Below are positions 9,357-16,814 of a DNA stretch of 64,000 nucleotides, in pieces. Positions within the stretch are counted from its first letter, which is position 1. Each line of letters begins with the position of its first letter. This DNA is from Pseudomonas sp. GD03919. GTDB taxonomy: Bacteria > Pseudomonadota > Gammaproteobacteria > Pseudomonadales > Pseudomonadaceae. Both the position numbers and the translations under genes were made by a program. The stretch covers positions 3,968,001 to 4,032,000 of the forward strand of contig NZ_CP104582.1 of NCBI RefSeq assembly GCF_029814935.1, given 5' to 3'. Under the pieces are notes generated by a model. The model searched no databases. It was not told the origin of the DNA and saw nothing but the letters and a program-made list of their open reading frames with translations.

Positions 9357-10865
9357 GTGAACCGGCCCGCGCCCGTCAAACCCGATAACTTCTTCCTCCT
9401 GATCTTCCACGCGCTGCGTCAGCGACGCGTGCCTCTGGTGCTGCGCATCGCCAGCCACAGCCTGCTGCTGGTGGCGCTGGCCATGCTCATCTATGCCTGG
9501 GTCATGGGCATGCAGTTCAAGCAGGCCATGCAGCAGCAGGCCGACGCCCTCGGCCAGGCGCTGATTACCCAGACGGCCGCCTCCGCGACTGAGCTGCTGG
9601 TGTCCAACGACATCCTCAGCCTCAACGTGCTGCTCAGTAACCTGGCGAAGAATCCACTGGTCGCGCACGCCGCGATCTACAGTGTGGATGACCGCATCCT
9701 TGCCGAGGCGGGCTCGCGCCCGACGCGCAGCGTACTGGGCGAAACCGAGGGTCTGTACTCCACCTCCATCACCTTTCAGGAGGTGATGGCCGGGCAGTTG
9801 CGCATTAGCTTGGACATGAGCCAGTTCCAGCAACCGATGACCATCAGCCTGCAAAGCATGGGCATCCTCAGCCTGATCCTGCTGGCACTCACGCTGTCAC
9901 TGAGCATGCGCCTGGGCCGGCACATCTCCACGCCGCTGCTGCAGATGCGCCTGTGGCTACGCGACCCGGACGACCCCGCCCCGGGTGCCGGACGCAACGA
10001 CGAAATCGGCGATCTGGCGCGCCAGCTGCAAGCACGCCTGGTGCCGGAAAAGCCCGAGCCGGAGCTGGAGCTGGATGAGCAGCCGCTGCTCGACGAGGTC
10101 GACGACTACCTCCCGGAAGAAGACAACGACGAGCCGCAACAGCCGCGCGCCAGCCATACCTTCGATGAACGGGACAGCGACGACGAGACGCTCAAGCCCT
10201 GGCCCGAGGCGATTGAACCGGACGATCCCTTCGCCGACCTGCGCGACGAATCCGCAGCCGCCGCGCCCGTCGCCCAAGTGCCGCGCCAATCGCAGGCCAG
10301 CGCGGTGCTGGCCATTCAGCTCGGCGCTCAGGAACAACTACGGCGTCTGCCGCGCACACGCCTGATGGAACTGCTGGAGCGTTATCGTGCCTGCCTCGAT
10401 CAGGCTGCCGCGCTGTACCAGGGACAACTGCACACGCTCAAGGACGGCAGCAGCCTGATGCTGTTCCACGAACGCGAATGCGGCGAGGACTACCTGACCC
10501 ACGCCATCTGTTGTGGCGAATTGATGCGCGCCCTGGGCCATGCCCTGCAGATCGAGGTCGCCGACAGCGGCATCACCCTGCAGCTGCAATTGGGCCTGAC
10601 CCTGGGCAGCGATCTGGAAGAACTGGGCCAGGCCGAGCTGCTGCTCAGCGACAGCGCCCTGGATGCCCTGGCACTGTCACAACACAGCCGCAACCTGCTG
10701 CTGGTCGAGCAGCGCGTCGCCCAGGACACCCTCGCTCGCCAACGTGCGCGCATTCGTCCGATTGCCAGCCCGGAGGGTGCCAGTTGCGTGGAGCGCCTGC
10801 TCGATCCTTATCCGGCCCTGCTGGAGCGGCAACTGACGCGCATGCACGACAGCCGGGCACACTGA
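9357..10865 (+). CDS. AhpA/YtjB-like membrane protein with degenerate class III cyclase-like domain
   Basis: A 502-residue inner-membrane protein starting at GTG 9357. Order: cytoplasmic N-terminus, membrane helix 1 (about 28-50), an extracytoplasmic sensor-like domain (about 51-158) with SNDILSLNVLLSNLAKNPLV, helix 2 (about 163-183), a HAMP-like stretch (RLGRHISTPLLQMR), an acidic linker rich in D, E and P (about 225-310), and a globular C-terminal domain (about 315-495). The N-terminal half fits the AhpA/YtjB (SMP_2) family encoded beside serB in enterobacteria. The C-terminal domain follows the layout of class III nucleotide cyclases but has LAIQLG where the catalytic Asp should be, so catalysis is unlikely. 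Signalling is the likely role; the function is unknown. Confidence 0.7.
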   Translation: MNRPAPVKPDNFFLLIFHALRQRRVPLVLRIASHSLLLVALAMLIYAWVMGMQFKQAMQQQADALGQALITQTAASATELLVSNDILSLNVLLSNLAKNPLVAHAAIYSVDDRILAEAGSRPTRSVLGETEGLYSTSITFQEVMAGQLRISLDMSQFQQPMTISLQSMGILSLILLALTLSLSMRLGRHISTPLLQMRLWLRDPDDPAPGAGRNDEIGDLARQLQARLVPEKPEPELELDEQPLLDEVDDYLPEEDNDEPQQPRASHTFDERDSDDETLKPWPEAIEPDDPFADLRDESAAAAPVAQVPRQSQASAVLAIQLGAQEQLRRLPRTRLMELLERYRACLDQAAALYQGQLHTLKDGSSLMLFHERECGEDYLTHAICCGELMRALGHALQIEVADSGITLQLQLGLTLGSDLEELGQAELLLSDSALDALALSQHSRNLLLVEQRVAQDTLARQRARIRPIASPEGASCVERLLDPYPALLERQLTRMHDSRAH

Positions 10866-10878
10866 GGCCCGGCGTCAC

Positions 10879-11787
10879 TCAAGCACTGGCCAATGCGCGC
10901 CGCTGTGGCGACTTCACACCGTAACGCTGCAGCCAGTCCGCCCAGCGCACCCGCTCGTCACGTACCAGCCAGCCCTCCTGCTCGGCGAAGCTCTCCGACA
11001 GCCACAGGCCGCGGGTACCGGCAGGCCGCAACTCGCCTTTGCTCAGGGTGAACAGCTCGCCACTGGGCGCCCCCCGGTGCAGCGCCAACAGGTAAAGATC
11101 CGGGCGACGACGCTCCAGCCGCGCCACCAGCCGGCCCTCCTCCAGGCATTCATCGACATGGAACAGACTCAGCTGGCGGGCATCGCGCGGCAGCTCCAGA
11201 CTCATGTCATAGACCAGCTGCAAGGATGCCGTAGGCAGATGCACATAGGCACGCGGGCGCTCGAGCAGGGTCAGGTTGCCACACTGCACCGGTAGCGCTG
11301 CACCGGACAGCGGACTGAGGCTGAAGTGACTGGACTCACGGTAGCGCAGGGCGCCCTGATAGGGCGTGGGCAGCCAGGTATCGCCGAAGCGCCCGCTCAA
11401 CCAGCCATCGGCGCTTTCCAGCAGACATTCCTCGGCCACCTCCTGAATGGCGGTGAGCAACGGCAGATTGAGCTCATGCGCCGGCACGTAGCCGGAAATC
11501 AGCTTGAGCACGGTGTCGCCACGATCCGGGCGACGCTGGCGCACCAGCAGCCAGTAATCGCGCCCGTGCAGACGCAGGGTCAGGCGTACCGACACGCCCA
11601 GATTGGCCAGCTCGACGGAAAAGCGCGAGCTGTTCGCCACCTCAAGCGGGCGGCGCCGCTCGAGCATCTGCTGAAAATTCAGCGGCTGCCCCAGGCTCTG
11701 GTAACTCAGCCCATCCGGGCCGGCCTCGACGAACAGTGGCAGGGTCTTGAACGTGCTTGGGTCCTTGCGGATCAGCGTACGTGGCAT
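10879..11787 (-). CDS. Conserved hypothetical protein with Nudix-like helix motif
   Basis: A 302-residue soluble protein. AGAGGAG precedes the ATG at 11787. I recognise no certain family. Around residues 97-122, SGYVPAHE and IQEVAEE resemble a Nudix box (G-x5-E, then x9 instead of x7, then Q-E-V-A-E-E in place of R-E-U-x-E-E), in a setting of RPDRGDTVLKL as in Nudix hydrolases. Spacing and the Arg are non-standard, so activity is unproven. The gene converges on the AhpA-like gene with a 13-base gap, too short for a classical terminator. Database entries for such proteins sometimes say metal ABC transporter ATPase, but no Walker motifs are visible here. Confidence 0.6.
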   Translation of the reverse strand: MPRTLIRKDPSTFKTLPLFVEAGPDGLSYQSLGQPLNFQQMLERRRPLEVANSSRFSVELANLGVSVRLTLRLHGRDYWLLVRQRRPDRGDTVLKLISGYVPAHELNLPLLTAIQEVAEECLLESADGWLSGRFGDTWLPTPYQGALRYRESSHFSLSPLSGAALPVQCGNLTLLERPRAYVHLPTASLQLVYDMSLELPRDARQLSLFHVDECLEEGRLVARLERRRPDLYLLALHRGAPSGELFTLSKGELRPAGTRGLWLSESFAEQEGWLVRDERVRWADWLQRYGVKSPQRRALASA

Positions 11788-11929
11788 CTCGGCTCCTCTT
11801 TCCGGCGGGGCGTGAGGCGACTAGCAAGCCGGCACTCACGCGCGGGTCAGGTTGCGACGAAAACCGCTCAAGGCTGCCCCAAGCGGGCCACTCCATACAA
11901 CCCAGGACCTGTAAGAGGACGTGACCGAC

Positions 11930-12739
11930 CTAATCGATGCCCTGCAAAATAGCCGCAACAGTCGCGGCATTGGCCGCCAGATGCGCAGGCGTGATGGTGC
12001 CGACGATGGCGCTGCTGACTCCCGGATGCGCGAAAATCAGCTCGAAACTGGCGCGTACCGGATCGACCCCTTCGGCCAGGCAGGCGTGACCGCTGGCCAG
12101 CGCCTTCTTGATCAGGATGCCCTTGGCATGACGGGCAGCGTAGTCGAGCACCGGCTTTTCGCCCTGCTCGCCGAGGTTGTAGGTGACCATGGCGCAGTCA
12201 CCCTGCTGCAACGCCAGCAACCCGCCCTCGACGGTCTTGCCGGAAAGGCCGTAGGCGAGAATCTTGCCTTCGCGCTTGAGCTCGGCCAGCGTCTCGTACA
12301 CCCCTGTCTCGCGTAGCACTGCCAGATCGTTACCGTCGGAGTGCACCAGCAACAGGTCGATACGATCGGTTTCCAGGCGCTTGAGACTGCGCTCGACGGA
12401 CAGCCGCGTATGCGCCGGCGAGAAGTCGAAGTGCGACTGCCCCTGCTCGAACTCTTCGCCGCTCTTGCTGACGATCACCCACTCATCACGCTGGCCACGC
12501 AACAGCGGGCCAAGGCGTTGCTCGCTGATACCGTAGGCCGGCGCGGTATCGATCAGGTTGATGCCCAGCTCGCGCGCCTGCTGCAGCAAGGCCCGCGCCT
12601 GCGCATCGTCAGGAATGGTGAAGCCATTCGGGTACTTCACCCCCTGATCGCGCCCCAGTTTGACCGTCCCCAGGCCCAGCGGCGAAACGCGCAAGCCGGT
12701 GGAGCCCAGCGGGCGATGCAGATCGTGCAGGGTGCTCAT
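11930..12739 (-). CDS. Aldo/keto reductase family protein
   Basis: A 269-residue NADPH-type oxidoreductase. The start ATG at 12739 overlaps the stop of the FAD oxidoreductase gene as ATGA, so translation is coupled. Family marks include PLGLGTVKLGR near the N-terminus, LIDTAPAYGISEQRLG (the catalytic Asp and Tyr region), VIVSKSG with the conserved Lys, and DLLLVHSDG with the His of the tetrad. A cofactor-binding tail with SSAIVGTITPAHLAANAA is present. The substrate is unknown; the coupling suggests it acts on the same metabolite as the FAD enzyme. Confidence 0.85.
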   Translation of the reverse strand: MSTLHDLHRPLGSTGLRVSPLGLGTVKLGRDQGVKYPNGFTIPDDAQARALLQQARELGINLIDTAPAYGISEQRLGPLLRGQRDEWVIVSKSGEEFEQGQSHFDFSPAHTRLSVERSLKRLETDRIDLLLVHSDGNDLAVLRETGVYETLAELKREGKILAYGLSGKTVEGGLLALQQGDCAMVTYNLGEQGEKPVLDYAARHAKGILIKKALASGHACLAEGVDPVRASFELIFAHPGVSSAIVGTITPAHLAANAATVAAILQGID

Positions 12740-13911
12740 GGCAGCAACGCCTCCCATACCGGCTGACCCAACGCAGGGCGTGGTAGATCGGGCAGCGGCG
12801 CATGGCCAGCCGGCTGCACCATATCCCGCTGCAGGGCGGCCAGTACGCGGTCGGCGAAATCCGGCGCCAGCGCCAGTTTGGTCGGCCAGCCCACCAGCAG
12901 GCGCTGCTGTTCGGCCAAAAATGCATTGTCGGGACGCACCAGGCCCGACTGCGCCGGCTCGGCACGGTCGACACGCAAGGTGGCCCAGCGCGTCTGACGC
13001 TGATCGACCCAGGGCAGCAAGGCTGCCATTTCCTTTTGCGCGGCCTGAATCTGCGCCGTTTCGTCGCGGGCGACACCATCGGCTTCGGCCAGATCGCCAC
13101 CGAGGTACCAGACCCACTGTCCGTCCGCCGCCGGATGAGTGGTGACGGTCACCCGCGGCTTCGGCCCACCACCCAGACAATGCGCGTACAGCGGCTTCAG
13201 CGCCGGCCCCTTGGCCAGCACCATATGCAAAGGACGCAACTGCTGCGCCGGCTGTTCGATACCCAGCGCAGCAAGCAGCTCGGCGTTACCCGCTCCCGCA
13301 CTGAGCACCACGCGCTGCGCACGAATCGGACGCCCATCGACGATCAAGCCGCACAGCTCGCCATTGTCTTGCAGCGGCTCGATACGTTCGGCCGCCAGCA
13401 GGCTGTCGCCAGCCAACTCGGCCAGGCGGGCGATCAGGCTCGGCACATCGAGCACCAGCTCGGCCAGACGATAGACCTTGCCCTTGAACTTCGGATGCTG
13501 CAGCGCCGGCGGCAACTGCTCGCCCTTGACCTGATCGACCCGGCCGCGCACCGCCTTGCTGGCAAAGAAGCTGGTGAGGTTGCCGGCCAGGGTACCGGGC
13601 GACCACAGGTAATGCGCGTCGGAGAGGACGCGCACGCCGGACAGATCCAGCTCGCCATTACCCGCCAGCGCCTCGCGCCAGCGCCGTGGCATGTCGGCAA
13701 TGGCCTCGGAAGCGCCGGTCAGCGCACCGTGCAGGGCGTACTTGGCGCCGCCATGGATGATGCCCTGCGATTTCAGACTCTGCCCGCCGCCCAGGCTGCC
13801 GCGCTCCAGCAGCACGGTGGCGAAGCCCTGCTGACGCAGGCGCGCATTGAGCCAGAGACCGGCGATACCGCCGCCGACGATCAGGACATCGGTGCTGAGA
13901 GCTTGGGACAT
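12736..13911 (-). CDS. FAD-dependent oxidoreductase (DAO family)
   Basis: A 391-residue flavoprotein. The N-terminus reads TDVLIVGGGIAGLWLNARL, a Rossmann GxGxxG dinucleotide-binding motif, followed by LLERGSLGGGQSLKSQGIIHGG, typical of the D-amino-acid/glycerol-3-phosphate oxidoreductase superfamily. A second FAD-contact segment, VVLSAGAGNAELLA, lies near residue 205. It has no signal peptide or membrane helix. The gene is first in a two-gene unit with the aldo/keto reductase (ATGA overlap at 12736-12739). The reaction is not predictable from sequence alone. Confidence 0.85.
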   Translation of the reverse strand: MSQALSTDVLIVGGGIAGLWLNARLRQQGFATVLLERGSLGGGQSLKSQGIIHGGAKYALHGALTGASEAIADMPRRWREALAGNGELDLSGVRVLSDAHYLWSPGTLAGNLTSFFASKAVRGRVDQVKGEQLPPALQHPKFKGKVYRLAELVLDVPSLIARLAELAGDSLLAAERIEPLQDNGELCGLIVDGRPIRAQRVVLSAGAGNAELLAALGIEQPAQQLRPLHMVLAKGPALKPLYAHCLGGGPKPRVTVTTHPAADGQWVWYLGGDLAEADGVARDETAQIQAAQKEMAALLPWVDQRQTRWATLRVDRAEPAQSGLVRPDNAFLAEQQRLLVGWPTKLALAPDFADRVLAALQRDMVQPAGHAPLPDLPRPALGQPVWEALLP

Positions 13912-14007
13912 GAACGCGCCTCGCAGAAAAACAGGCGCGCAGTATAACCCTCGGGGCCGCTACACGCGGCAAGCTTCAGGCCGCAAACGTAACCCTGACG
14001 CCCCGCT

Positions 14008-14340
14008 TCAATGGCCGGTGGCACTGGAAAACAACTGGATCACCACCACGCCACTGACGATCAGGCCCATGCCGAGCACAGCCGGCAAATCGAGTTTCTG
14101 CTGATAGATGAACATCGCCGCGATGCTCACCAGGACGATGCCCAGGCCCGCCCAGATGGCGTAGGCAACGCCCACCGGAATGGTGCGCACCACCAGTGTC
14201 AGCATCCAGAAGGCAATGCCGTAGCCGCCCACCACCAGCACCAGCGGCAAAGGCTTGTTGAAACCATCGATGGCCTTCATCGATGTGGTGGCGACCACTT
14301 CGGCGGCGATGGCAATGGCGAGATAGAGGTATCCGGGCAT
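14008..14340 (-). CDS. Small multidrug resistance (SMR) efflux protein
   Basis: A 110-residue protein with four membrane helices (about 4-21, 34-52, 58-78, 86-104). Glu14, the proton- and drug-coupling carboxylate of EmrE/SugE transporters, is present in AIAAEVVATTSMK, and the signature AYAIWAGLGIVLV with Trp follows. SMR proteins act as dimers that exchange protons for cationic drugs, or guanidinium in the Gdx branch; which branch this belongs to is not settled here. The gene diverges from a LysR regulator whose operator lies between them, so regulation by that protein is plausible. Confidence 0.9.
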   Translation of the reverse strand: MPGYLYLAIAIAAEVVATTSMKAIDGFNKPLPLVLVVGGYGIAFWMLTLVVRTIPVGVAYAIWAGLGIVLVSIAAMFIYQQKLDLPAVLGMGLIVSGVVVIQLFSSATGH

Positions 14341-14400
14341 GATGGCGACTCCTGAGCGAGGCTGCCGATTCTAGTCGGCATAGCGATGAGATAAAGTCAT

Positions 14401-14425
14401 TACCTATCTGCAGTGGAGATAGGTA
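14401..14425. promoter_or_regulatory. Perfect palindromic LysR box overlapping the regulator start codon
   Basis: TACCTATCT (14401-14409), a 7-base spacer, and AGATAGGTA (14417-14425) form a perfect 9+9 inverted repeat. Its core is ATC-N9-GAT (14406-14420), a classical LysR-type binding form. The right arm contains the Shine-Dalgarno region and the A of the ATG at 14425. Binding here would block the regulator's own expression, and it lies 60 bases upstream of the divergent SMR start. As RNA, the palindrome could also sequester the ribosome site. Confidence 0.75.
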
Positions 14426-15312
14426 TGAACTGGAACCTCGATCAGCTCCATCTGTTTGTACGCACCGCCGAGTGCCGCTCCTTCTCTGCCGTGGCACGCG
14501 AAAGCGGTCGCGCGCAGTCGGCGGTGAGCACTGCCATCGCCCTACTCGAAACGGATCTGGGCGTCGCCCTCTTCGAACGCAGCAGCGGTCGCCAGCCACA
14601 ACTGACCGAGGCAGGTGCGGCGCTGCTGGAGCAGGCCCGCAGCGTGTTGCAGCAGTGCGAGCGCCTGGATGGTCGCGCACTGGGCCTGGCACGCGGCGAG
14701 GAGGCGCGCCTGCGCCTGGCGCAGGATGAGGCCATGCCCTATCAGCCGGTGCTGGCCAGCCTGGAAGCACTGGCCGAAGCCTTCCCCCTGCTGGAGGTTC
14801 AGCTCTCCAGCGGCGCGCAGGGCGATGTGGCGCGCAAGCTGCTCCAGCGCCAGGCCGATCTGGGCCTGCTGTTTCATCACGAACAGATGCCCAGGGAACT
14901 GGAAAGCCAGCGCCTGGGCACCATCGAGATGGTCACGGTATGCAGCCCACAGCACCCGCTGGCGGCACTCGACAGCGTGGAACGCCGCGACCTGGCCGAG
15001 CATCGCCAGTTACTGATGACGCCACAGGACAGCCACTACCCCGGCGGCGAGCAGATCAGTCCACTGGTGTGGCGCGCCGACAGCTTCTACGTGATGGCCG
15101 AGCTGGTGATTCGCGGTGTTGGCTGGGCCTGGTTGCCGCGCCATGTGGCGCAATACCCGACCTACCAGGGCCACCTGCAGGAGCTGCGTAGCGACTGGGC
15201 GCCGCTGCCGCTGGTGGTGGAGCTGGTCACCCGCCGCGACGGTGCGCTCGGCCCCGCTGCCAGCTGGCTGGCCGACTGCCTGGCGCGCGAACTGTTGCGA
15301 CCGCAGGCATGA
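14425..15312 (+). CDS. LysR-family transcriptional regulator
   Basis: A 295-residue regulator. The ATG at 14425 is chosen because GGAG at 14414-14417 is correctly spaced; an upstream in-frame GTG at 14413 would overlap that ribosome site. The winged helix-turn-helix spans about residues 4-62 (LFVRTAECRSFSAVARESG, then QSAVSTAIALLE). The ligand-binding domain covers about 88-295. It is divergent from the SMR gene and followed by waaA 43 bases later. The likely targets are its own promoter and the SMR gene through the palindrome at 14401-14425. The inducer is unknown. Confidence 0.92.
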   Translation: MNWNLDQLHLFVRTAECRSFSAVARESGRAQSAVSTAIALLETDLGVALFERSSGRQPQLTEAGAALLEQARSVLQQCERLDGRALGLARGEEARLRLAQDEAMPYQPVLASLEALAEAFPLLEVQLSSGAQGDVARKLLQRQADLGLLFHHEQMPRELESQRLGTIEMVTVCSPQHPLAALDSVERRDLAEHRQLLMTPQDSHYPGGEQISPLVWRADSFYVMAELVIRGVGWAWLPRHVAQYPTYQGHLQELRSDWAPLPLVVELVTRRDGALGPAASWLADCLARELLRPQA

Positions 15313-15355
15313 CTGCCCTTCCAGCGCATCGCCGGCGACGATAAGCTGCGCCCCC

Positions 15356-16621
15356 ATGAACAGACTCCTCTACACCCTGCTGCTGCACCTGGCCCTGCCC
15401 CTGATCGCCCTGCGCCTGGCCCTGCGCGCACGCAAGGCACCGGCATACGCACGGCGCATCCACGAACGCTTCGCCCTCGGCCTGCCGGCAATGAAACCCG
15501 GCGGCATCTGGGTGCACGCGGTCTCAGTGGGCGAAAGCATCGCCGCTGCGCCGATGATTCGCGCATTGCAGACACGCCATCCCGAACTGCCGATCACCGT
15601 AACCTGCATGACACCAACCGGCTCCGAGCGCATCCAGGCACTGTTCGGCGACAGCGTGCAGCACTGCTACCTGCCTTACGACCTGCCTTGGGCCGCTGCA
15701 CGTTTTATCAATCGCGCGCAGCCGCGCCTGGCAGTGGTGATGGAAACCGAGCTGTGGCCCAACCATATCCACCAATGCGCCAAACGCGGCATTCCGGTCG
15801 CCCTGGCCAACGCAAGGCTGTCCGAACGCTCGGCACGGGGTTACGCCCGGTTCGGCAAACTCACCGCACCGATGCTTGCCGAACTGTCGCTGATCGCCGT
15901 GCAGACTCAGACCGAAGCCGAGCGCTTTCTCGATCTGGGCGCCCGCTTCGAGTGCGTGGAGGTGACCGGCTCGATCAAGTTCGACCTGATGATCGATGCT
16001 GAACTGCTGCAACGCGCAGATGCCCTGCGCCAGCAATGGCAGGCCACGACTCGACCGATATGGATCGCCGCCAGCACCCACACCGGCGAGGACGAGATCA
16101 TCCTCGCCGCCCATCACCAGTTGCTGAAGTCTCGACCGGATGCCCTGCTGATCCTGGTGCCGCGCCACCCCGAGCGTTTCAACACGGTGCATGAGCTCTG
16201 CATCAGCCAAGGGCTGACCACACGCCGCCGCTCCACGGCAGAAGCCGTGCAAACCAGCGATCAGGTGCTGCTGGGCGACACCATGGGTGAGCTGCTGTTT
16301 CTCTACGCCCTGGCGGATATCGCCTTCGTCGGCGGCAGCCTGGTGGCCAACGGCGGGCATAACCTGCTGGAGCCGGCCGCGTTGGGCAAGCCCGTGCTGA
16401 GCGGCCCGCACCTGTTCAACTTCCTGGAAATCGCCGCGCAGTTGCGCGAAGCCGGCGCCCTGAACGAAGTGGAAAACGCCGGGCAGTTGGCGGACAAGGT
16501 TGCGGCGCTGCTGAACGAACCGAGCGAGATGCAGCGCATGAGCCAGGCGGGCCTGAGCGTGCTCAAGGCCAACCAGGGCGCGCTGCAGCGATTGCTGGAG
16601 GGCTTGCAGCGTCTTCTGTAG
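15356..16621 (+). CDS. waaA: 3-deoxy-D-manno-octulosonic acid (Kdo) transferase
   Basis: A 421-residue GT30 glycosyltransferase that adds Kdo from CMP-Kdo to lipid IVA, joining lipid A to the LPS core. It has an N-terminal membrane anchor (about residues 3-22), then GGIWVHAVSVGESIAAAP and TGSERI, both typical of WaaA. The METELWPN segment and the nucleotide-binding tail with GGSLVANGGHNLLEPAA are present. The ATG at 15356 gives the usual MNRLLYTLLLH start. The stop codon lies inside a REP hairpin (16618-16641). It is encoded away from the main waa operon, as in other pseudomonads. Confidence 0.95.
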   Translation: MNRLLYTLLLHLALPLIALRLALRARKAPAYARRIHERFALGLPAMKPGGIWVHAVSVGESIAAAPMIRALQTRHPELPITVTCMTPTGSERIQALFGDSVQHCYLPYDLPWAAARFINRAQPRLAVVMETELWPNHIHQCAKRGIPVALANARLSERSARGYARFGKLTAPMLAELSLIAVQTQTEAERFLDLGARFECVEVTGSIKFDLMIDAELLQRADALRQQWQATTRPIWIAASTHTGEDEIILAAHHQLLKSRPDALLILVPRHPERFNTVHELCISQGLTTRRRSTAEAVQTSDQVLLGDTMGELLFLYALADIAFVGGSLVANGGHNLLEPAALGKPVLSGPHLFNFLEIAAQLREAGALNEVENAGQLADKVAALLNEPSEMQRMSQAGLSVLKANQGALQRLLEGLQRLL

Positions 16622-16684
16622 CCGGATGTAATCCGGGCTACGCTTGGCAATCGTCAGGGCGGGTAGGGTGGGCTTCAGCCCACC
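16618..16684. repeat. REP-like hairpins after waaA
   Basis: 16618-16641 pairs GTAGCC-GGAT with ATCCGGGCTAC (one bulge) and includes the waaA stop codon. 16667-16684 is a perfect 8-bp hairpin, GGTGGGCT-tc-AGCCCACC. Both sequences are of kinds seen many times in Pseudomonas genomes; a relative of the first occurs at 61916-61974. Confidence 0.75.
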
Positions 16685-16771
16685 ACATCCAGAGCGACCA
16701 CTGTTGGTTGGCCGAAGCGGTTCGCCACCCGCCCCCTACGCTCTGTCTGATACGCAACCGCACTTGAAAGC

Positions 16772-16799
16772 AAAAGCCCGACTCGCGTCGGGCTTTTTC
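16772..16799. terminator. Bidirectional rho-independent terminator between waaA and the TolC-family gene
   Basis: AAAAGCCCGAC (16772-16782), loop TCGC, GTCGGGCTTTT (16787-16797), then a further T. The 11-bp perfect stem with A- and T-runs on either side can stop transcription from both convergent genes. Confidence 0.9.
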
Positions 16800-16814
16800 A
16801 TCTCAGCGCTTGCC

